64,000 nt of DNA from CAIUMH01 sp963758555 (lineage in GTDB: Bacteria > Actinomycetota > Acidimicrobiia > Acidimicrobiales > RAAP-2), in contig CAVWVW010000004.1 of the NCBI GenBank assembly GCA_963758555.1, positions 1 to 64,000 on the forward strand, read 5' to 3'. Shown piece after piece: positions 7,279-16,016 of the stretch. The position numbers and the translations under genes are program-made. The first letter of the stretch is position 1, and every line of letters starts with the position of its first letter. The notes beneath the pieces are model-generated. The model had not been told where the DNA came from and made no database searches. It saw nothing but the letters and a program-made list of their open reading frames with translations.

Positions 7279-9618
7279 TCAGTCCGCGTGGGGCCTCGAG
7301 AGGGGTGCCATCGACAGCATGAGGGTCTTGTCCCCCACCTGGCCGAAGCGCACGGTGGCCGTCGCCCGGTCGCCCTCGCCCGCTACCGAGAGGACGGTGC
7401 CCGAACCCCAGCGATCATGCAGCACCTCATCGCCTGGGCGGAGACCCAGGAGGTGACCGCCGGTCGAGACGGGCTCCTGACGGGCCCCCGCGCCTCGCCC
7501 GAAGGTCCCGCCGTCCTCGTCGTCGTGGTGGCGAGTCGAGCTCGGGAGCTCCCAGGAGGCGTCTCCGATCCGCTCAGAGCGGGTCCAGGTCTCGTCGTTG
7601 CGCCGTCTCGGGGACGCCAGCTGTCCGGCATCTTCGACCAGCTCGGAGGGGACCTCAGCCAGGAAGCGGCTCGGGATGTTGTAGCTGGTCCGGCCCCAGA
7701 GGCTTCGCACCCAGGCATGGGTGAGCGAGAGGTGCTCTCGGGCCCTCGTGATCCCGACGTAGGCGAGACGACGCTCCTCTTCGAGCTCTTCGGGATCATC
7801 GAGCGAGCTGAAGTGCGGGAAGATGCCGTCTTCAAGACCCACCACGAAGACGACCTGGTACTCGAGCCCCTTGGCGGTGTGCAACGTCATCAGCGACACG
7901 CGCTGGGCGCCCTCGTCGAGGTCATCGGCAGCAGCCACCAGCGCCACCGTGGAGAGGAACTCATCGAGGTCTTCGTAGCTCTTGGCCACCCCGACGAGCT
8001 CGGCGAGGTTCTCGAGTCGGCTCTCGGCCTCGTGCGAGCGCTCCGCTTCGAGCTCGGCTCGCAGGCCCGTCTCGTCGATGATCCTCTCGATCAGCTCGCC
8101 TGGTCCGAGCTCACCGGCCTGAGCACGAAGCGCCACCAGCAGCCGATCGAGGCCCTGCGCCCCGGCTCTGGCCTTGCCGCTCAAGGTGGCCGCCAGCTCC
8201 TCGGTGCCCAGCACCTCAGCGAAGGGCTGGCCGGTGCGCACTGCCAGGTCGGCGATCTTGGTCACCGAGGTGGCCCCGACGCCGCGCTTGGGTGTGTTGA
8301 TGATCCGCCGGGCGGAGACCTCATCGGCAGGATTGGCCACCACTCGGAGGTACGCCATCGCGTCCTTGATCTCCTTGCGGTCGTAGAACCGGGTTCCCCC
8401 GATGACCTTGTAGGGGATCTGGGCACGCACCAGCTCCTCTTCGACCACACGGCTCTGGGCGTTGGTCCGGTAGAAGACCGCCACGTCGCTGAGCGCGATG
8501 CCCTGGTGCTGATGGCGTCGGATCTCCGAGCACAGCCACGCTGCTTCGTCGTGCTCGTCCTCAGCCCGATAGCGCTTGATCTTCGGGCCGGCTCCACCCG
8601 TCGTGAAGAGGTCCTTGGCCACGCGACCGGTGTTGTGGGCGATCACGGCGTTCGCCGCATCCAAGATCGTCTGGGTGGAGCGGAAGTTCTGCTCCAAGAG
8701 GACCACCTTGGCGTCAGGGAAGGTGGTCTCGAAGTCGAGGATGTTGCGGATGTCCGCTGAGCGGAACCGGTAGATCGACTGGTCGGAGTCACCGACGACG
8801 CACACCTGGCGATGGGCCTCGCCCAGGGCCATGACCAGCTCGTTCTGGGCGCGGTTGGTGTCTTGGTACTCGTCGACGAGGATGTGACGGAAGCGCTCCT
8901 GGTAGCCGGCGAGCACGTCAGGGTGCTCACGGAGCAACCGGACGGTCACCATCAAGAGATCGTCGAAGTCCATGGCGTTGGCCGCCACCAGTCGTCGCTG
9001 GTACTCGGTGTACGCAGCCGCCTTCTGGTCAGCGAAGAGATCGAAGCCACCCTCGATCTCGGCGAAGCGGCCCGGTCCGATCAGCTCGGCCTTGGCCCGA
9101 GACACGGCGCCTGCCACGTTGCGCGCCGGCAGGCGCTTGAGGTCGATGCCCAGCTCAGCCATCACGATCTCGAAGAGCCGGAGCGAGTCCGTGCTGTCGT
9201 AGATGGTGAAGTTCGAGGTGTAGCCGAGGCGCGTCGCCGACGAGCGAAGCATCCGAAGGCACGCAGAGTGGAAGGTCGACACCCACATCGAGCGCGCCCC
9301 GGGGCCCACGAGGTCGACGACCCGCGAGCGCATCTCATCAGCCGCCTTGTTGGTGAAGGTGATCGCCAGGATCTCATGGGCGCGGGCGTCGCCGGTGGCC
9401 AGCAAGTGGGCGATCCGGCGAGTGAGCACCCTGGTCTTGCCTGAGCCAGCTCCTGCGATGATCAGAAGCGGTCCGCCTCGATGGGTGACCGCCGCTCGCT
9501 GGGGCTCGGTGAGGCCGTCGAGGAGCTCGTCCGCGTCGAGGACCGGAGCACGACGCTGCTGGATCTCGAGCGTGGAGAGCCCAGGCAGGTCAAAGGAGGA
9601 CGGCGACGAGCCGCTCAC
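7279..9618 (-). CDS. pcrA: ATP-dependent DNA helicase, PcrA/UvrD type (SF1A)
   Basis: This superfamily 1 helicase of about 779 residues unwinds DNA 3' to 5' in repair and in replication-conflict resolution. It has the Q motif LTEPQRAAV, Walker A AGAGSGKT (about residues 55-62), the Walker B VDEYQDTN, VVGDSDQSIYRFRSAD, and motifs IV-VI including MTLHTAKGLEYQVVF and YVGITRARE. The last 50 residues form a Tudor-like RNA polymerase interaction domain (GDEVLHDRWGSGTVL). I chose GTG at 9618 because it overlaps the guaA TGA as GTGA; another in-frame GTG lies at 9624. It is the last gene of the guaB-guaA-pcrA run. Confidence 0.93.
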   Translation of the reverse strand: MSGSSPSSFDLPGLSTLEIQQRRAPVLDADELLDGLTEPQRAAVTHRGGPLLIIAGAGSGKTRVLTRRIAHLLATGDARAHEILAITFTNKAADEMRSRVVDLVGPGARSMWVSTFHSACLRMLRSSATRLGYTSNFTIYDSTDSLRLFEIVMAELGIDLKRLPARNVAGAVSRAKAELIGPGRFAEIEGGFDLFADQKAAAYTEYQRRLVAANAMDFDDLLMVTVRLLREHPDVLAGYQERFRHILVDEYQDTNRAQNELVMALGEAHRQVCVVGDSDQSIYRFRSADIRNILDFETTFPDAKVVLLEQNFRSTQTILDAANAVIAHNTGRVAKDLFTTGGAGPKIKRYRAEDEHDEAAWLCSEIRRHQHQGIALSDVAVFYRTNAQSRVVEEELVRAQIPYKVIGGTRFYDRKEIKDAMAYLRVVANPADEVSARRIINTPKRGVGATSVTKIADLAVRTGQPFAEVLGTEELAATLSGKARAGAQGLDRLLVALRAQAGELGPGELIERIIDETGLRAELEAERSHEAESRLENLAELVGVAKSYEDLDEFLSTVALVAAADDLDEGAQRVSLMTLHTAKGLEYQVVFVVGLEDGIFPHFSSLDDPEELEEERRLAYVGITRAREHLSLTHAWVRSLWGRTSYNIPSRFLAEVPSELVEDAGQLASPRRRNDETWTRSERIGDASWELPSSTRHHDDEDGGTFGRGAGARQEPVSTGGHLLGLRPGDEVLHDRWGSGTVLSVAGEGDRATATVRFGQVGDKTLMLSMAPLSRPHAD

Positions 9619-11162
9619 TCCCACTCGATCGTGCCGGGCGGCTTCGACGTGACGTCGAGAGCCACTCGGTTCACGCCGTCGACCTCGTTGATGAGCCGGT
9701 TGGCGATGGTCTCGACGAGGTCGTAGGGAAGCCGGGCCCAGTCGGCGGTCATGGCATCATCCGAGGTCACGGCGCGGATCACGATCGGATAGGCGTAAGT
9801 CCGACCATCGCCCATCACCCCGACGGTGCGCACGGCAGGCAGGACCGCGAAGGATTGCCAGAGGTCTCGGTAGAGCCCTGCCTTGCGGATCTCATCGACG
9901 ACCACGGCATCGGCGTTCCGAAGGATCTCCGCTCGCTCCCGCGTCACCTCGCCCACGATGCGCACGGCGAGACCCGGACCAGGGAAGGGCTGGCGCCACA
10001 CCAGGCTCTCAGGGAGGCCAAGCTCCTCGCCGACCGCACGAACCTCGTCTTTGAACAGCGCGCGCAGCGGCTCGCAGAGATCGAAGTCGAGGTCCTCGGG
10101 CAATCCGCCGACGTTGTGATGGCTCTTGATGTTCGCCGCGTGACCTGAGCCCGACTCGATGACGTCGGGGTACAAGGTGCCCTGGACCAAGAAGCGCGGA
10201 GCAATCTCGCCGCTCGCGATGTCGCGGGCGGTCTCTTCGAAGATGCGGATGAACAGCTCACCGATGATCTTGCGCTTCCGCTCAGGATCGGTCACGCCCT
10301 CGAGGGCGTCGAAGAAGCGATCCGCCGCCTTGACGTGGATGAGCTCGACGTGGAACTGGTCTTGGAAGGTCTCCTCGATCTGGGCGCCCTCGTCAGCTCG
10401 CATGAGGCCGGTGTCGACGAAGACGCAGACGAGCTGCTGCCCGACCGCCTTGTAGACGAGGGCGGCGGCGACCGCTGAGTCCACCCCACCGCTGAGCGCG
10501 CAGAGCACACGCTCGTCACCGACCTGGGCTTGGATCTTGGCCACCTCCGCCTCGATGATCGAGACGTTGGTCCATGAGGGCGCCAGCCCGGCGAGCTCGT
10601 GGAGGAAGTGGGCGAGGAGCTCCTGGCCCCGTTCGGTGTGGACCACCTCAGGGTGGAACTGGACGGCGTAGCGACGCCGCTCGGTGTCGGCGAAGGCAGC
10701 CACCGGCGCCTCAGGAGTCGAGGCCACTGCCACCGCTCCCTTGGGTGGGTCGGTGATCGAGTCGCCATGGCTCATCCAGACCGTCGACCTCTCAGGCCAG
10801 AGCGCCAAGAGCGAGGAGCTGTCCGTGAGCTCCAAGGTGGTCCGGCCGTACTCGCCGCGACCGGTGGCGGTCACGGTGCCGCCGAGATCCTGAGCCATGA
10901 GCTGTGCGCCATAGCAAATCCCGAGCATCGGGATGTCGAGGTCGTAGATGGCCGGATCGATCCTCGGCGAGCCCTCCTCGTAGACGGACTTCGGTCCACC
11001 CGAGAGGATGATCGCTCCTGGCTTCTTCGCCGCCACCTCCGCAGCGGTGATGTGATGCGGGACGATCTCGGAGAAGACGTGCGCCTCGCGGGCTCGGCGA
11101 GCGATCAGCTGCGCGTACTGCGCACCAAGGTCGACGACAAGGACCGAGCCCTCCGTGATCAA
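9615..11162 (-). CDS. guaA: GMP synthase (glutamine-hydrolysing)
   Basis: GuaA aminates XMP to GMP with ATP and glutamine, the last step of guanine nucleotide synthesis. The 515-residue protein carries a class I glutamine amidotransferase domain with the nucleophile Cys83 in GICYGAQ and the His170/Glu172 pair in QFHPEV. The ATP pyrophosphatase P-loop SGGVDS is at 224-229, and the dimerisation domain ends with the typical KPPGTIEWE. The ATG at 11162 sits in the guaB3 stop (ATGA), so it is translationally coupled to the enzyme that supplies XMP. Confidence 0.97.
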   Translation of the reverse strand: MITEGSVLVVDLGAQYAQLIARRAREAHVFSEIVPHHITAAEVAAKKPGAIILSGGPKSVYEEGSPRIDPAIYDLDIPMLGICYGAQLMAQDLGGTVTATGRGEYGRTTLELTDSSSLLALWPERSTVWMSHGDSITDPPKGAVAVASTPEAPVAAFADTERRRYAVQFHPEVVHTERGQELLAHFLHELAGLAPSWTNVSIIEAEVAKIQAQVGDERVLCALSGGVDSAVAAALVYKAVGQQLVCVFVDTGLMRADEGAQIEETFQDQFHVELIHVKAADRFFDALEGVTDPERKRKIIGELFIRIFEETARDIASGEIAPRFLVQGTLYPDVIESGSGHAANIKSHHNVGGLPEDLDFDLCEPLRALFKDEVRAVGEELGLPESLVWRQPFPGPGLAVRIVGEVTRERAEILRNADAVVVDEIRKAGLYRDLWQSFAVLPAVRTVGVMGDGRTYAYPIVIRAVTSDDAMTADWARLPYDLVETIANRLINEVDGVNRVALDVTSKPPGTIEWE

Positions 11163-12322
11163 TGGCCCATGCCGACGTGCTGCGACTTCTGCAGATCCTT
11201 GCCCTCGGTCTGCAGGGCAGGCGCCACCATGACCTCAGCCTTCTGGAACTCCTTGGCCGTCTCGAACCCACAGGTGGCCATCGAGGTCCGCAGCGCTCCG
11301 AAGAGGTTCATGCGGCCGTCGTTCTGGTGGGCCGGGCCGAGCAGGATCTCCTCGAGCGAGCCACGCACCTGGGTCTTGACCCGCGTGCCGCGAGGCAGCG
11401 TCGGGTGGAACGTGGCCATGCCCCAGTGGTTGCCGGGGGCAGGAGCCTCGCTTGCCGATGACAGCGGTGAGCCCAGCATGACGGCATCGGCGCCGCAAGC
11501 GATCGCCTTGGCGATGTCGCCGCCCTTGGACATGCCGCCGTCGGCGATCACGTGGACGTAGACGCCGGTCTCATCGAGGTGGCGCATGCGGGCACCCGCC
11601 ACGTCTGCGATCGCCGTGGCTTGGGGCACACCGAGGCCCAAGACGCCACGCGTGGTGCACGCGTTGCCTGGTCCGACACCGACGAGCACGCCGACTGCGC
11701 CAGTGCGCATCAGGTGCAGGCCTGCCTGGTACGAGGCGCAACCCCCCACGATGGTGGGCACGTCGAACTCGCGGATGAAGCGCTTGAGGTTGAGCGGCTC
11801 GACGGTCTTCGACACGTGCTCGGCCGAGACGACGGTGCCTTGGATGATCAGGATGTCGAGCTCAGCAGCAGCGATGGCCTCGGCCATGAACGCGGTGCGC
11901 TGCGGGGTGACGCTGGCACCGCTGACGATGCCGGCATCCTTGAGCTCCTTGATGCGCTGGGTGACGAGCTCGAGCTTGATCGGCTCCTCGTACATCTGCT
12001 GCATCCGGCCGGTGGCCTTGTCGTCGTCGAGGTTCTGGATCTCGTCGAAGAGCGGCATCGGATCCTCGTAGCGAGTCCAGAGCCCCTCGAGGTTGAGCAC
12101 GCCGAGCCCACCGAGCCGGCCGATCTCGATCGCCGTGCGCGGGCTGATGACGCCATCCATGGCCGAGCCCAGCATGGGTAGGTCGAAGCGGAAGGCGTCG
12201 ATCTCCCAGGTGATGTCGACGTCCTCTGGATCACGGGTTCTCCGTGAGGGGACGATGGCGATGTCGTCGAAGCCATAGGCCTTGCGACCTGACTTGTAGA
12301 TACCGATTTCTACCTCTGCCAT
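11159..12322 (-). CDS. guaB: IMP dehydrogenase family protein, GuaB3 type (no CBS domains)
   Basis: The 387-residue TIM-barrel protein belongs to the actinobacterial GuaB3 group (IMP dehydrogenase related). It begins VEIGIYKSGRKAYGFDDIA and keeps the barrel motifs LPMLGSAMDGV and GGLGVLNLEG. The catalytic loop is GPGNACTTRGVLG with Cys222, and IADGGMSKGGDIAKAIACGA forms the phosphate site. It lacks the CBS pair found in full-length IMP dehydrogenases, as is usual for this subfamily, whose activity has been debated. Start ATG 12322 follows GGAGGAA. Overlap with guaA suggests it works in guanine nucleotide supply; a canonical guaB is not in the window. Confidence 0.88.
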   Translation of the reverse strand: MAEVEIGIYKSGRKAYGFDDIAIVPSRRTRDPEDVDITWEIDAFRFDLPMLGSAMDGVISPRTAIEIGRLGGLGVLNLEGLWTRYEDPMPLFDEIQNLDDDKATGRMQQMYEEPIKLELVTQRIKELKDAGIVSGASVTPQRTAFMAEAIAAAELDILIIQGTVVSAEHVSKTVEPLNLKRFIREFDVPTIVGGCASYQAGLHLMRTGAVGVLVGVGPGNACTTRGVLGLGVPQATAIADVAGARMRHLDETGVYVHVIADGGMSKGGDIAKAIACGADAVMLGSPLSSASEAPAPGNHWGMATFHPTLPRGTRVKTQVRGSLEEILLGPAHQNDGRMNLFGALRTSMATCGFETAKEFQKAEVMVAPALQTEGKDLQKSQHVGMGH

Positions 12323-12388
12323 GGGGGTTCCTCCGCGCCTCGCTTCACCAACGAAGTCGCCGGGCCGACCTTCCGACGATGCTTCATG

Positions 12389-13189
12389 CTACTCGGTTGC
12401 TGTCCGCTTCTCGCGACCCCCTCGATGCCCGAGTGAGGGCATTTCGAGCTCGAGAGCAGCGGTGACCAGATCCACCAGGAGGTGCCCGGTGGCCCCCCAG
12501 ACCATCTCGCCTGCGACCTCGAAGAACCAGAGCTCGAAGCCCACCTCTGGCTGACCCAGCCCAGGCGATCGATACCAGAGCTCGCGATGAGCAGCGCCCT
12601 CGACGAGCAGGTCAGCCAAGGCGACGTCGAAGACCCGGTCGACCTCGGAGGGTGCAGCCTTGAGCGCTGGACGGCGCACCAAGGTGCCCACGACCGGCTG
12701 GATCCAGGCCCCTGCGGCGAAGGTGGCGATGGGAGCCAGGCTGCTGACCACGCTGACCTGGGACGGATCGAGACCGACCTCTTCGTCAGCTTCGCGAAGC
12801 GCTGCCTGCACGGGGCGCTCTCCCGCATCGATGCCACCGCCGGGGAAGGAGACCTGACCACGATGGGTGCGCAGGTGGTTGGCCCGGCGGGTCAGGATCA
12901 CCCGGGTCTCACCGTCCTCCTCGAAGAGGGCGACAAGCACCGCAGATGAGCGAACGAAGCCCAGCTCGTCATCGCCGTCAGCGACCTCCTCGGCGTCCTC
13001 GAGCGGCGTCACCTCAGAGGGAACCACGCTGCCGTGGCGCGTCTGGAGGCTCCTGATGACGTCGTCGAGCCGGAGACCCTGGCGCTTCGAGGGCTCAAGC
13101 GAGGCCCACGGCGGCGGTGCTGCCTCCTCCCAGTGCTCTGGCCTCGGGATGACCTGGGGATAGGTCGCGCTCACGCCGTCGGGGGACAC
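12389..13189 (-). CDS. Nudix hydrolase, CoA pyrophosphatase-like
   Basis: This 266-residue protein has a Nudix fold with the box GGGIDAGERP...READEEVGL at 118-140, in which the READEE glutamates bind metal. The preceding RRANHLRTHRGQVSFPGG is the extended signature of the CoA-hydrolysing (NudL/YeaB) subgroup, so it probably cleaves CoA or its derivatives to phosphopantetheine and 3',5'-ADP. Residues 1-75 are an extra N-terminal region with no recognised domain, so the true start may be downstream of GTG 13189. The gene lies after the groEL terminator and before guaB3, with a 66-base gap to the latter. Confidence 0.82.
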   Translation of the reverse strand: MSPDGVSATYPQVIPRPEHWEEAAPPPWASLEPSKRQGLRLDDVIRSLQTRHGSVVPSEVTPLEDAEEVADGDDELGFVRSSAVLVALFEEDGETRVILTRRANHLRTHRGQVSFPGGGIDAGERPVQAALREADEEVGLDPSQVSVVSSLAPIATFAAGAWIQPVVGTLVRRPALKAAPSEVDRVFDVALADLLVEGAAHRELWYRSPGLGQPEVGFELWFFEVAGEMVWGATGHLLVDLVTAALELEMPSLGHRGGREKRTATE

Positions 13190-13237
13190 CAGAGGTCACG
13201 CATGGACCACAGGATACGGGCTGAGCCCAGACGCGAA

Positions 13238-13275
13238 ACCGGCCGGACCCGCCTCAGGAGGCAGATCCGGCCGGT
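13238..13275 (-). terminator. Hairpin terminator downstream of groEL
   Basis: A perfect 10-bp inverted repeat ACCGGCCGGA (13238-13247) and TCCGGCCGGT (13266-13275) encloses a second small stem GCCTC/GAGGC (13251-13262). It lies 32 bases past the groEL stop and before the Nudix gene. On the minus strand it is followed by TTTCGCGTCT, a short and imperfect T tract, so termination may be partly factor dependent. Confidence 0.65.
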
Positions 13276-13307
13276 CACAGTGCTTCGCCGTGGGCGCAGC
13301 AGCAGAG

Positions 13308-14957
13308 CTACATCATCCCGCCCATGCCACCGCCGCCCATGCCGGCCATGGCGGCCGCCGCGGCTGCGGCGTCGCCGGCCTCGTCAGGCTTGTCGGCGAC
13401 CAGCGCCTCGGTGGTCAGCAGCAGCGCTGCGATCGACGCGGCGTTCTGAAGCGCCGAGCGAGTCACCTTGGCCGGGTCGATGACGCCCGCCTTGACGAGG
13501 TCCTCGAGCTCACCGGTCGCTGCGTTGAGGCCGACGGCACCTGAGGCGCTCTCGACCTCCTTGACCATGACAGCACCCTCGAGGCCGGCGTTCTGCGCGA
13601 TGTGGCGCAGCGGTGCCTCGAGTGCGTGCGACACGATGCGCGCGCCGGTGGCCTCGTCGCCCTCCAGCGAGTCGATGAGCTTGAGCACTGCGGCGCGGCT
13701 GCGAACGAGTGCCGTGCCACCGCCGGCGACGATGCCCTCGTCGATGGCGGCGCGCGTGGCGCTCAGCGCGTCCTCGATGCGGTGCTTCTTCTCCTTGAGC
13801 TCGACCTCGGTGGCTGCGCCGACCTTGAGGACAGCGACGCCGCCAGCCAGCTTGGCCAGGCGCTCCTGGAGCTTCTCGCGGTCCCAGTCCGAGTCGGTGT
13901 CGTCGATCTCGCGCTTGATCTGCGAGACGCGTCCAGCGACCTCGCTGGACTCACCCCCACCGTCAACGATGGTGGTGGCGTCCTTGGTCACCACGATCCG
14001 ACGTGCCGTGCCCAGGAGGTCGAGGGTGGTGGTCTCGAGCTTGAGGCCAACCTCCTCCGAGATGACCTGGCCGCCGGTGAGGACCGCCATGTCCTGGAGC
14101 ATCGCCTTGCGGCGCTCGCCAAAGCCCGGAGCCTTGACAGCCACTGAGTTGAACGTGCCTCGGATCTTGTTCACCACGAGGGTGGCAAGGGCTTCGCCCT
14201 CGACGTCCTCGGCGATGATCAAGAGGGCCTTGCCGGTCTGCATGACCTTCTCGAGGACGGGGACCATGTCGCCGACCGAAGAGATCTTGCCGTTGACGAA
14301 CAGCACCAGGGCGTCATCGAGGACAGCCTCTTGACGCTCGGCGTCCGTGACGAAGTACGGCGAGAGGTAGCCCTTGTCGAACTGCATGCCTTCGGTGAGC
14401 TCAAGCTCGAGACCGAAGGTGTTCGACTCCTCGACCGTCACCGTGCCGTCCTTGCCCACCTTGTCGATGGCATCGGCCAGCGCATCGCCGATAGCAGCGT
14501 CAGCGGCAGAGATGGAGGCGACCTGTGCGATCTCCTCCTTGCCCTCGACCTCCTTGGCCTGCGCGGCGATGGCCTCGACGGCGGCCACGACCGCCTTCTC
14601 GATGCCCTTCTTGAGCCCGGTCGGGCTGGCACCGGCGGCCACGTTGCGGAGGCCCTCCTTGATGAGGGCCTGGGCGAGCACCGTGGCGGTCGTGGTGCCG
14701 TCACCTGCGACGTCGTTCGTCTTGGTGGCGACCTCCTTGACCAGCTGGGCACCCATGTTCTCGAACGGGTCCTCGAGCTCGATCTCCCGAGCGATCGAGA
14801 CACCGTCGTTGGTGATGGTGGGGGCGCCAAAGCTCTTGGCGATCACCACGTTGCGGCCCTTCGGGCCGAGGGTGACCTTGACTGCGTCGGCGAGCTTGTC
14901 GACGCCCGCCTCGAGGCCGCGTCGTGCGGCGTCGTCAAACTTCAGAATCTTGGGCAT
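13308..14957 (-). CDS. groEL: Chaperonin GroEL (Hsp60)
   Basis: GroEL is the 549-residue ATP-driven folding chamber subunit and works with the GroES cap. The sequence opens PKILKFDDAARRGLEAGVD, has the ATP-binding DGTTTATVLA, the apical domain, and AAIDEGIVAGGGTALV in the equatorial domain. It ends in a classical GGM-rich tail, MAGMGGGGMGGMM, rather than the His-rich tail of some actinobacterial second copies. It lies 84 bases downstream of groES without an obvious internal promoter, so it is probably expressed from the HrcA-controlled groES promoter. Confidence 0.97.
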   Translation of the reverse strand: MPKILKFDDAARRGLEAGVDKLADAVKVTLGPKGRNVVIAKSFGAPTITNDGVSIAREIELEDPFENMGAQLVKEVATKTNDVAGDGTTTATVLAQALIKEGLRNVAAGASPTGLKKGIEKAVVAAVEAIAAQAKEVEGKEEIAQVASISAADAAIGDALADAIDKVGKDGTVTVEESNTFGLELELTEGMQFDKGYLSPYFVTDAERQEAVLDDALVLFVNGKISSVGDMVPVLEKVMQTGKALLIIAEDVEGEALATLVVNKIRGTFNSVAVKAPGFGERRKAMLQDMAVLTGGQVISEEVGLKLETTTLDLLGTARRIVVTKDATTIVDGGGESSEVAGRVSQIKREIDDTDSDWDREKLQERLAKLAGGVAVLKVGAATEVELKEKKHRIEDALSATRAAIDEGIVAGGGTALVRSRAAVLKLIDSLEGDEATGARIVSHALEAPLRHIAQNAGLEGAVMVKEVESASGAVGLNAATGELEDLVKAGVIDPAKVTRSALQNAASIAALLLTTEALVADKPDEAGDAAAAAAAMAGMGGGGMGGMM

Positions 14958-15041
14958 ATCGTGACTGCTCCTTGAGATGTGACCGGTCCGTCAGGGCGCA
15001 TCGTCGAGACGATGTGCGTGCGGCTTGGGGTCGGTTGATGG

Positions 15042-15335
15042 CTACTTCGAGATGGTGGCGAGCACGTCACGGCTGGTGAGGATCAACAGGTCCTCGCCGT
15101 CGACGCTGATCTCGGTGCCGCCGTACTTGGAATAGACGACGGTGTCGCCCACGGTGACGTCGATGGCGATGAGGTCACCGGTGGTGTCGGAGCGACGACC
15201 TGGGCCGACGGCCAAGACCTCGCCCTGCTGGGGCTTCTCTTTGGCGGTGTCGGGGATGACAAGGCCAGAGGCCGTGGTCTCCTCGGACTCACCAGGACGG
15301 ACCACGATGCGGTCGTCGAGAGGATTGAGCTTCAT
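15042..15335 (-). CDS. groES: Co-chaperonin GroES (Hsp10)
   Basis: The 97-residue protein forms the heptameric lid of the GroEL chamber. It starts MKLNPLDDRIVVRPGE, has the mobile loop ETTASGLVIPDTAKEK that contacts GroEL (about residues 19-34), and the roof segment GDTVVYSKYGGTEI. The ATG at 15335 has a strong AGGAGG site (spacing 7). Two CIRCE operators lie directly upstream, so transcription should be repressed by HrcA and induced by heat or unfolded protein. Confidence 0.97.
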   Translation of the reverse strand: MKLNPLDDRIVVRPGESEETTASGLVIPDTAKEKPQQGEVLAVGPGRRSDTTGDLIAIDVTVGDTVVYSKYGGTEISVDGEDLLILTSRDVLATISK

Positions 15336-15354
15336 TTGAAAGCCTCCTGGGCTA

Positions 15355-15381
15355 TTAGCACTCTAACGTTGCGAGTGCCAA
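15355..15381 (-). promoter_or_regulatory. CIRCE operator 1 (HrcA site), groES-proximal
   Basis: TTAGCACTC, nine bases, GAGTGCCAA matches the CIRCE consensus TTAGCACTC-N9-GAGTGCTAA at 17 of 18 positions. It ends 20 bases upstream of the groES start, within the expected 5' leader, as usual for HrcA-regulated chaperone genes. Confidence 0.93.
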
Positions 15382-15383
15382 GG

Positions 15384-15410
15384 TTAGCAGCCTCCACTCG
15401 AGAGTGCCAA
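15384..15410 (-). promoter_or_regulatory. CIRCE operator 2 (HrcA site), groES-distal
   Basis: TTAGCAGCC, nine bases, GAGTGCCAA. The right half is identical to that of operator 1 and the left half matches the consensus at 7 of 9 positions. It starts 29 bp from the start of operator 1, which puts both on nearly the same face of the helix and would permit cooperative HrcA binding. Confidence 0.8.
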
Positions 15411-15439
15411 CGGTCGCCGTCTCGTGTGGCGCCCTCTCG

Positions 15440-15943
15440 TCAGTGGAGGACGACGGTGCCGGCCACCTTGTCGTGGAGCGTCTGGTTCTCTCGGTCCCAG
15501 AGGGGCCAGCACAGGTCGGCGAGCGGAGGGATGAGCCCGAAGATGCCCAGGGTCTCGAAGGCGGCGCTGACAGCCATCAGCTCGGCGGCGAGCTGACGAT
15601 AGGCCGCTCGCTGGAGGGTCAAGCGCGTGATCTGGTCGTCGCAGACGCAGCGCGTGCCGAAGAGCCTCATCCCCAGCGTCTGGCCGTCGACCACGGTCAG
15701 CATGATGGTGGCGTAGAAGAAGCGGAGCCCGTAGGCGATGGCCATCTTGGCGGGGGTCGAGAGTCCCGTCGTGCTCAACGAGACCTGGACTATGACCAAG
15801 ACGAGCACCCAGTCGACGACGTAGCCTCCGGCTCGCTGACCGAAAGAGGCCAGCTTGATTTCCTCGTTGCTGGCCAAGGCCTCCGAACCCGCGGGGTGGA
15901 GCATGGCCTCACCGCTCTCAGGCAGCTGGTCGTCGTCATCCAC
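15440..15943 (-). CDS. RDD family membrane protein
   Basis: A 167-residue polytopic membrane protein with the RDD layout. FGQRAGGYVVDWVLVLV (about 34-50) is the first helix with the Arg and Asp of the family, TLGMRLFGTRCV (about 89-100) is the loop motif, and PPLADLCWPLWDRENQTLHDKVAGT closes the domain. Its function is unknown; RDD proteins have been linked to ion transport. It is clearly a paralogue of the neighbouring gene at 16017-16565. Start GTG 15943 has a poor ribosome site and could be internal (Met14). Confidence 0.75.
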   Translation of the reverse strand: MDDDDQLPESGEAMLHPAGSEALASNEEIKLASFGQRAGGYVVDWVLVLVIVQVSLSTTGLSTPAKMAIAYGLRFFYATIMLTVVDGQTLGMRLFGTRCVCDDQITRLTLQRAAYRQLAAELMAVSAAFETLGIFGLIPPLADLCWPLWDRENQTLHDKVAGTVVLH

Positions 15944-16016
15944 GCCGCGAGCCTAGGTCCCAGGCTCAAGGGCTCCGGGTCGGCCAAATGCCTCCTGAGG
16001 CGAGTGGTGCCCTCCC

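Larger units (their letters stand above)
15352..15410 (-). promoter_or_regulatory. Candidate tandem groES promoters
   Basis: On the minus strand two similar units are read. The first has TTGGCA at 15410-15405, an 18-bp spacer and TAACCT at 15386-15381. The second has TTGGCA at 15381-15376, an 18-bp spacer and TAATAG at 15357-15352. They are exactly 29 bp apart, and the -35 of each is the right half of a CIRCE element. The -10 assignments are inferred from spacing only. Confidence 0.45.

Noticed and set aside
12386..12391. TAGCAT upstream of guaB as a -10 element
   Set aside because: The TAG is the stop codon of the Nudix gene and no -35-like hexamer lies 16-19 bp upstream.
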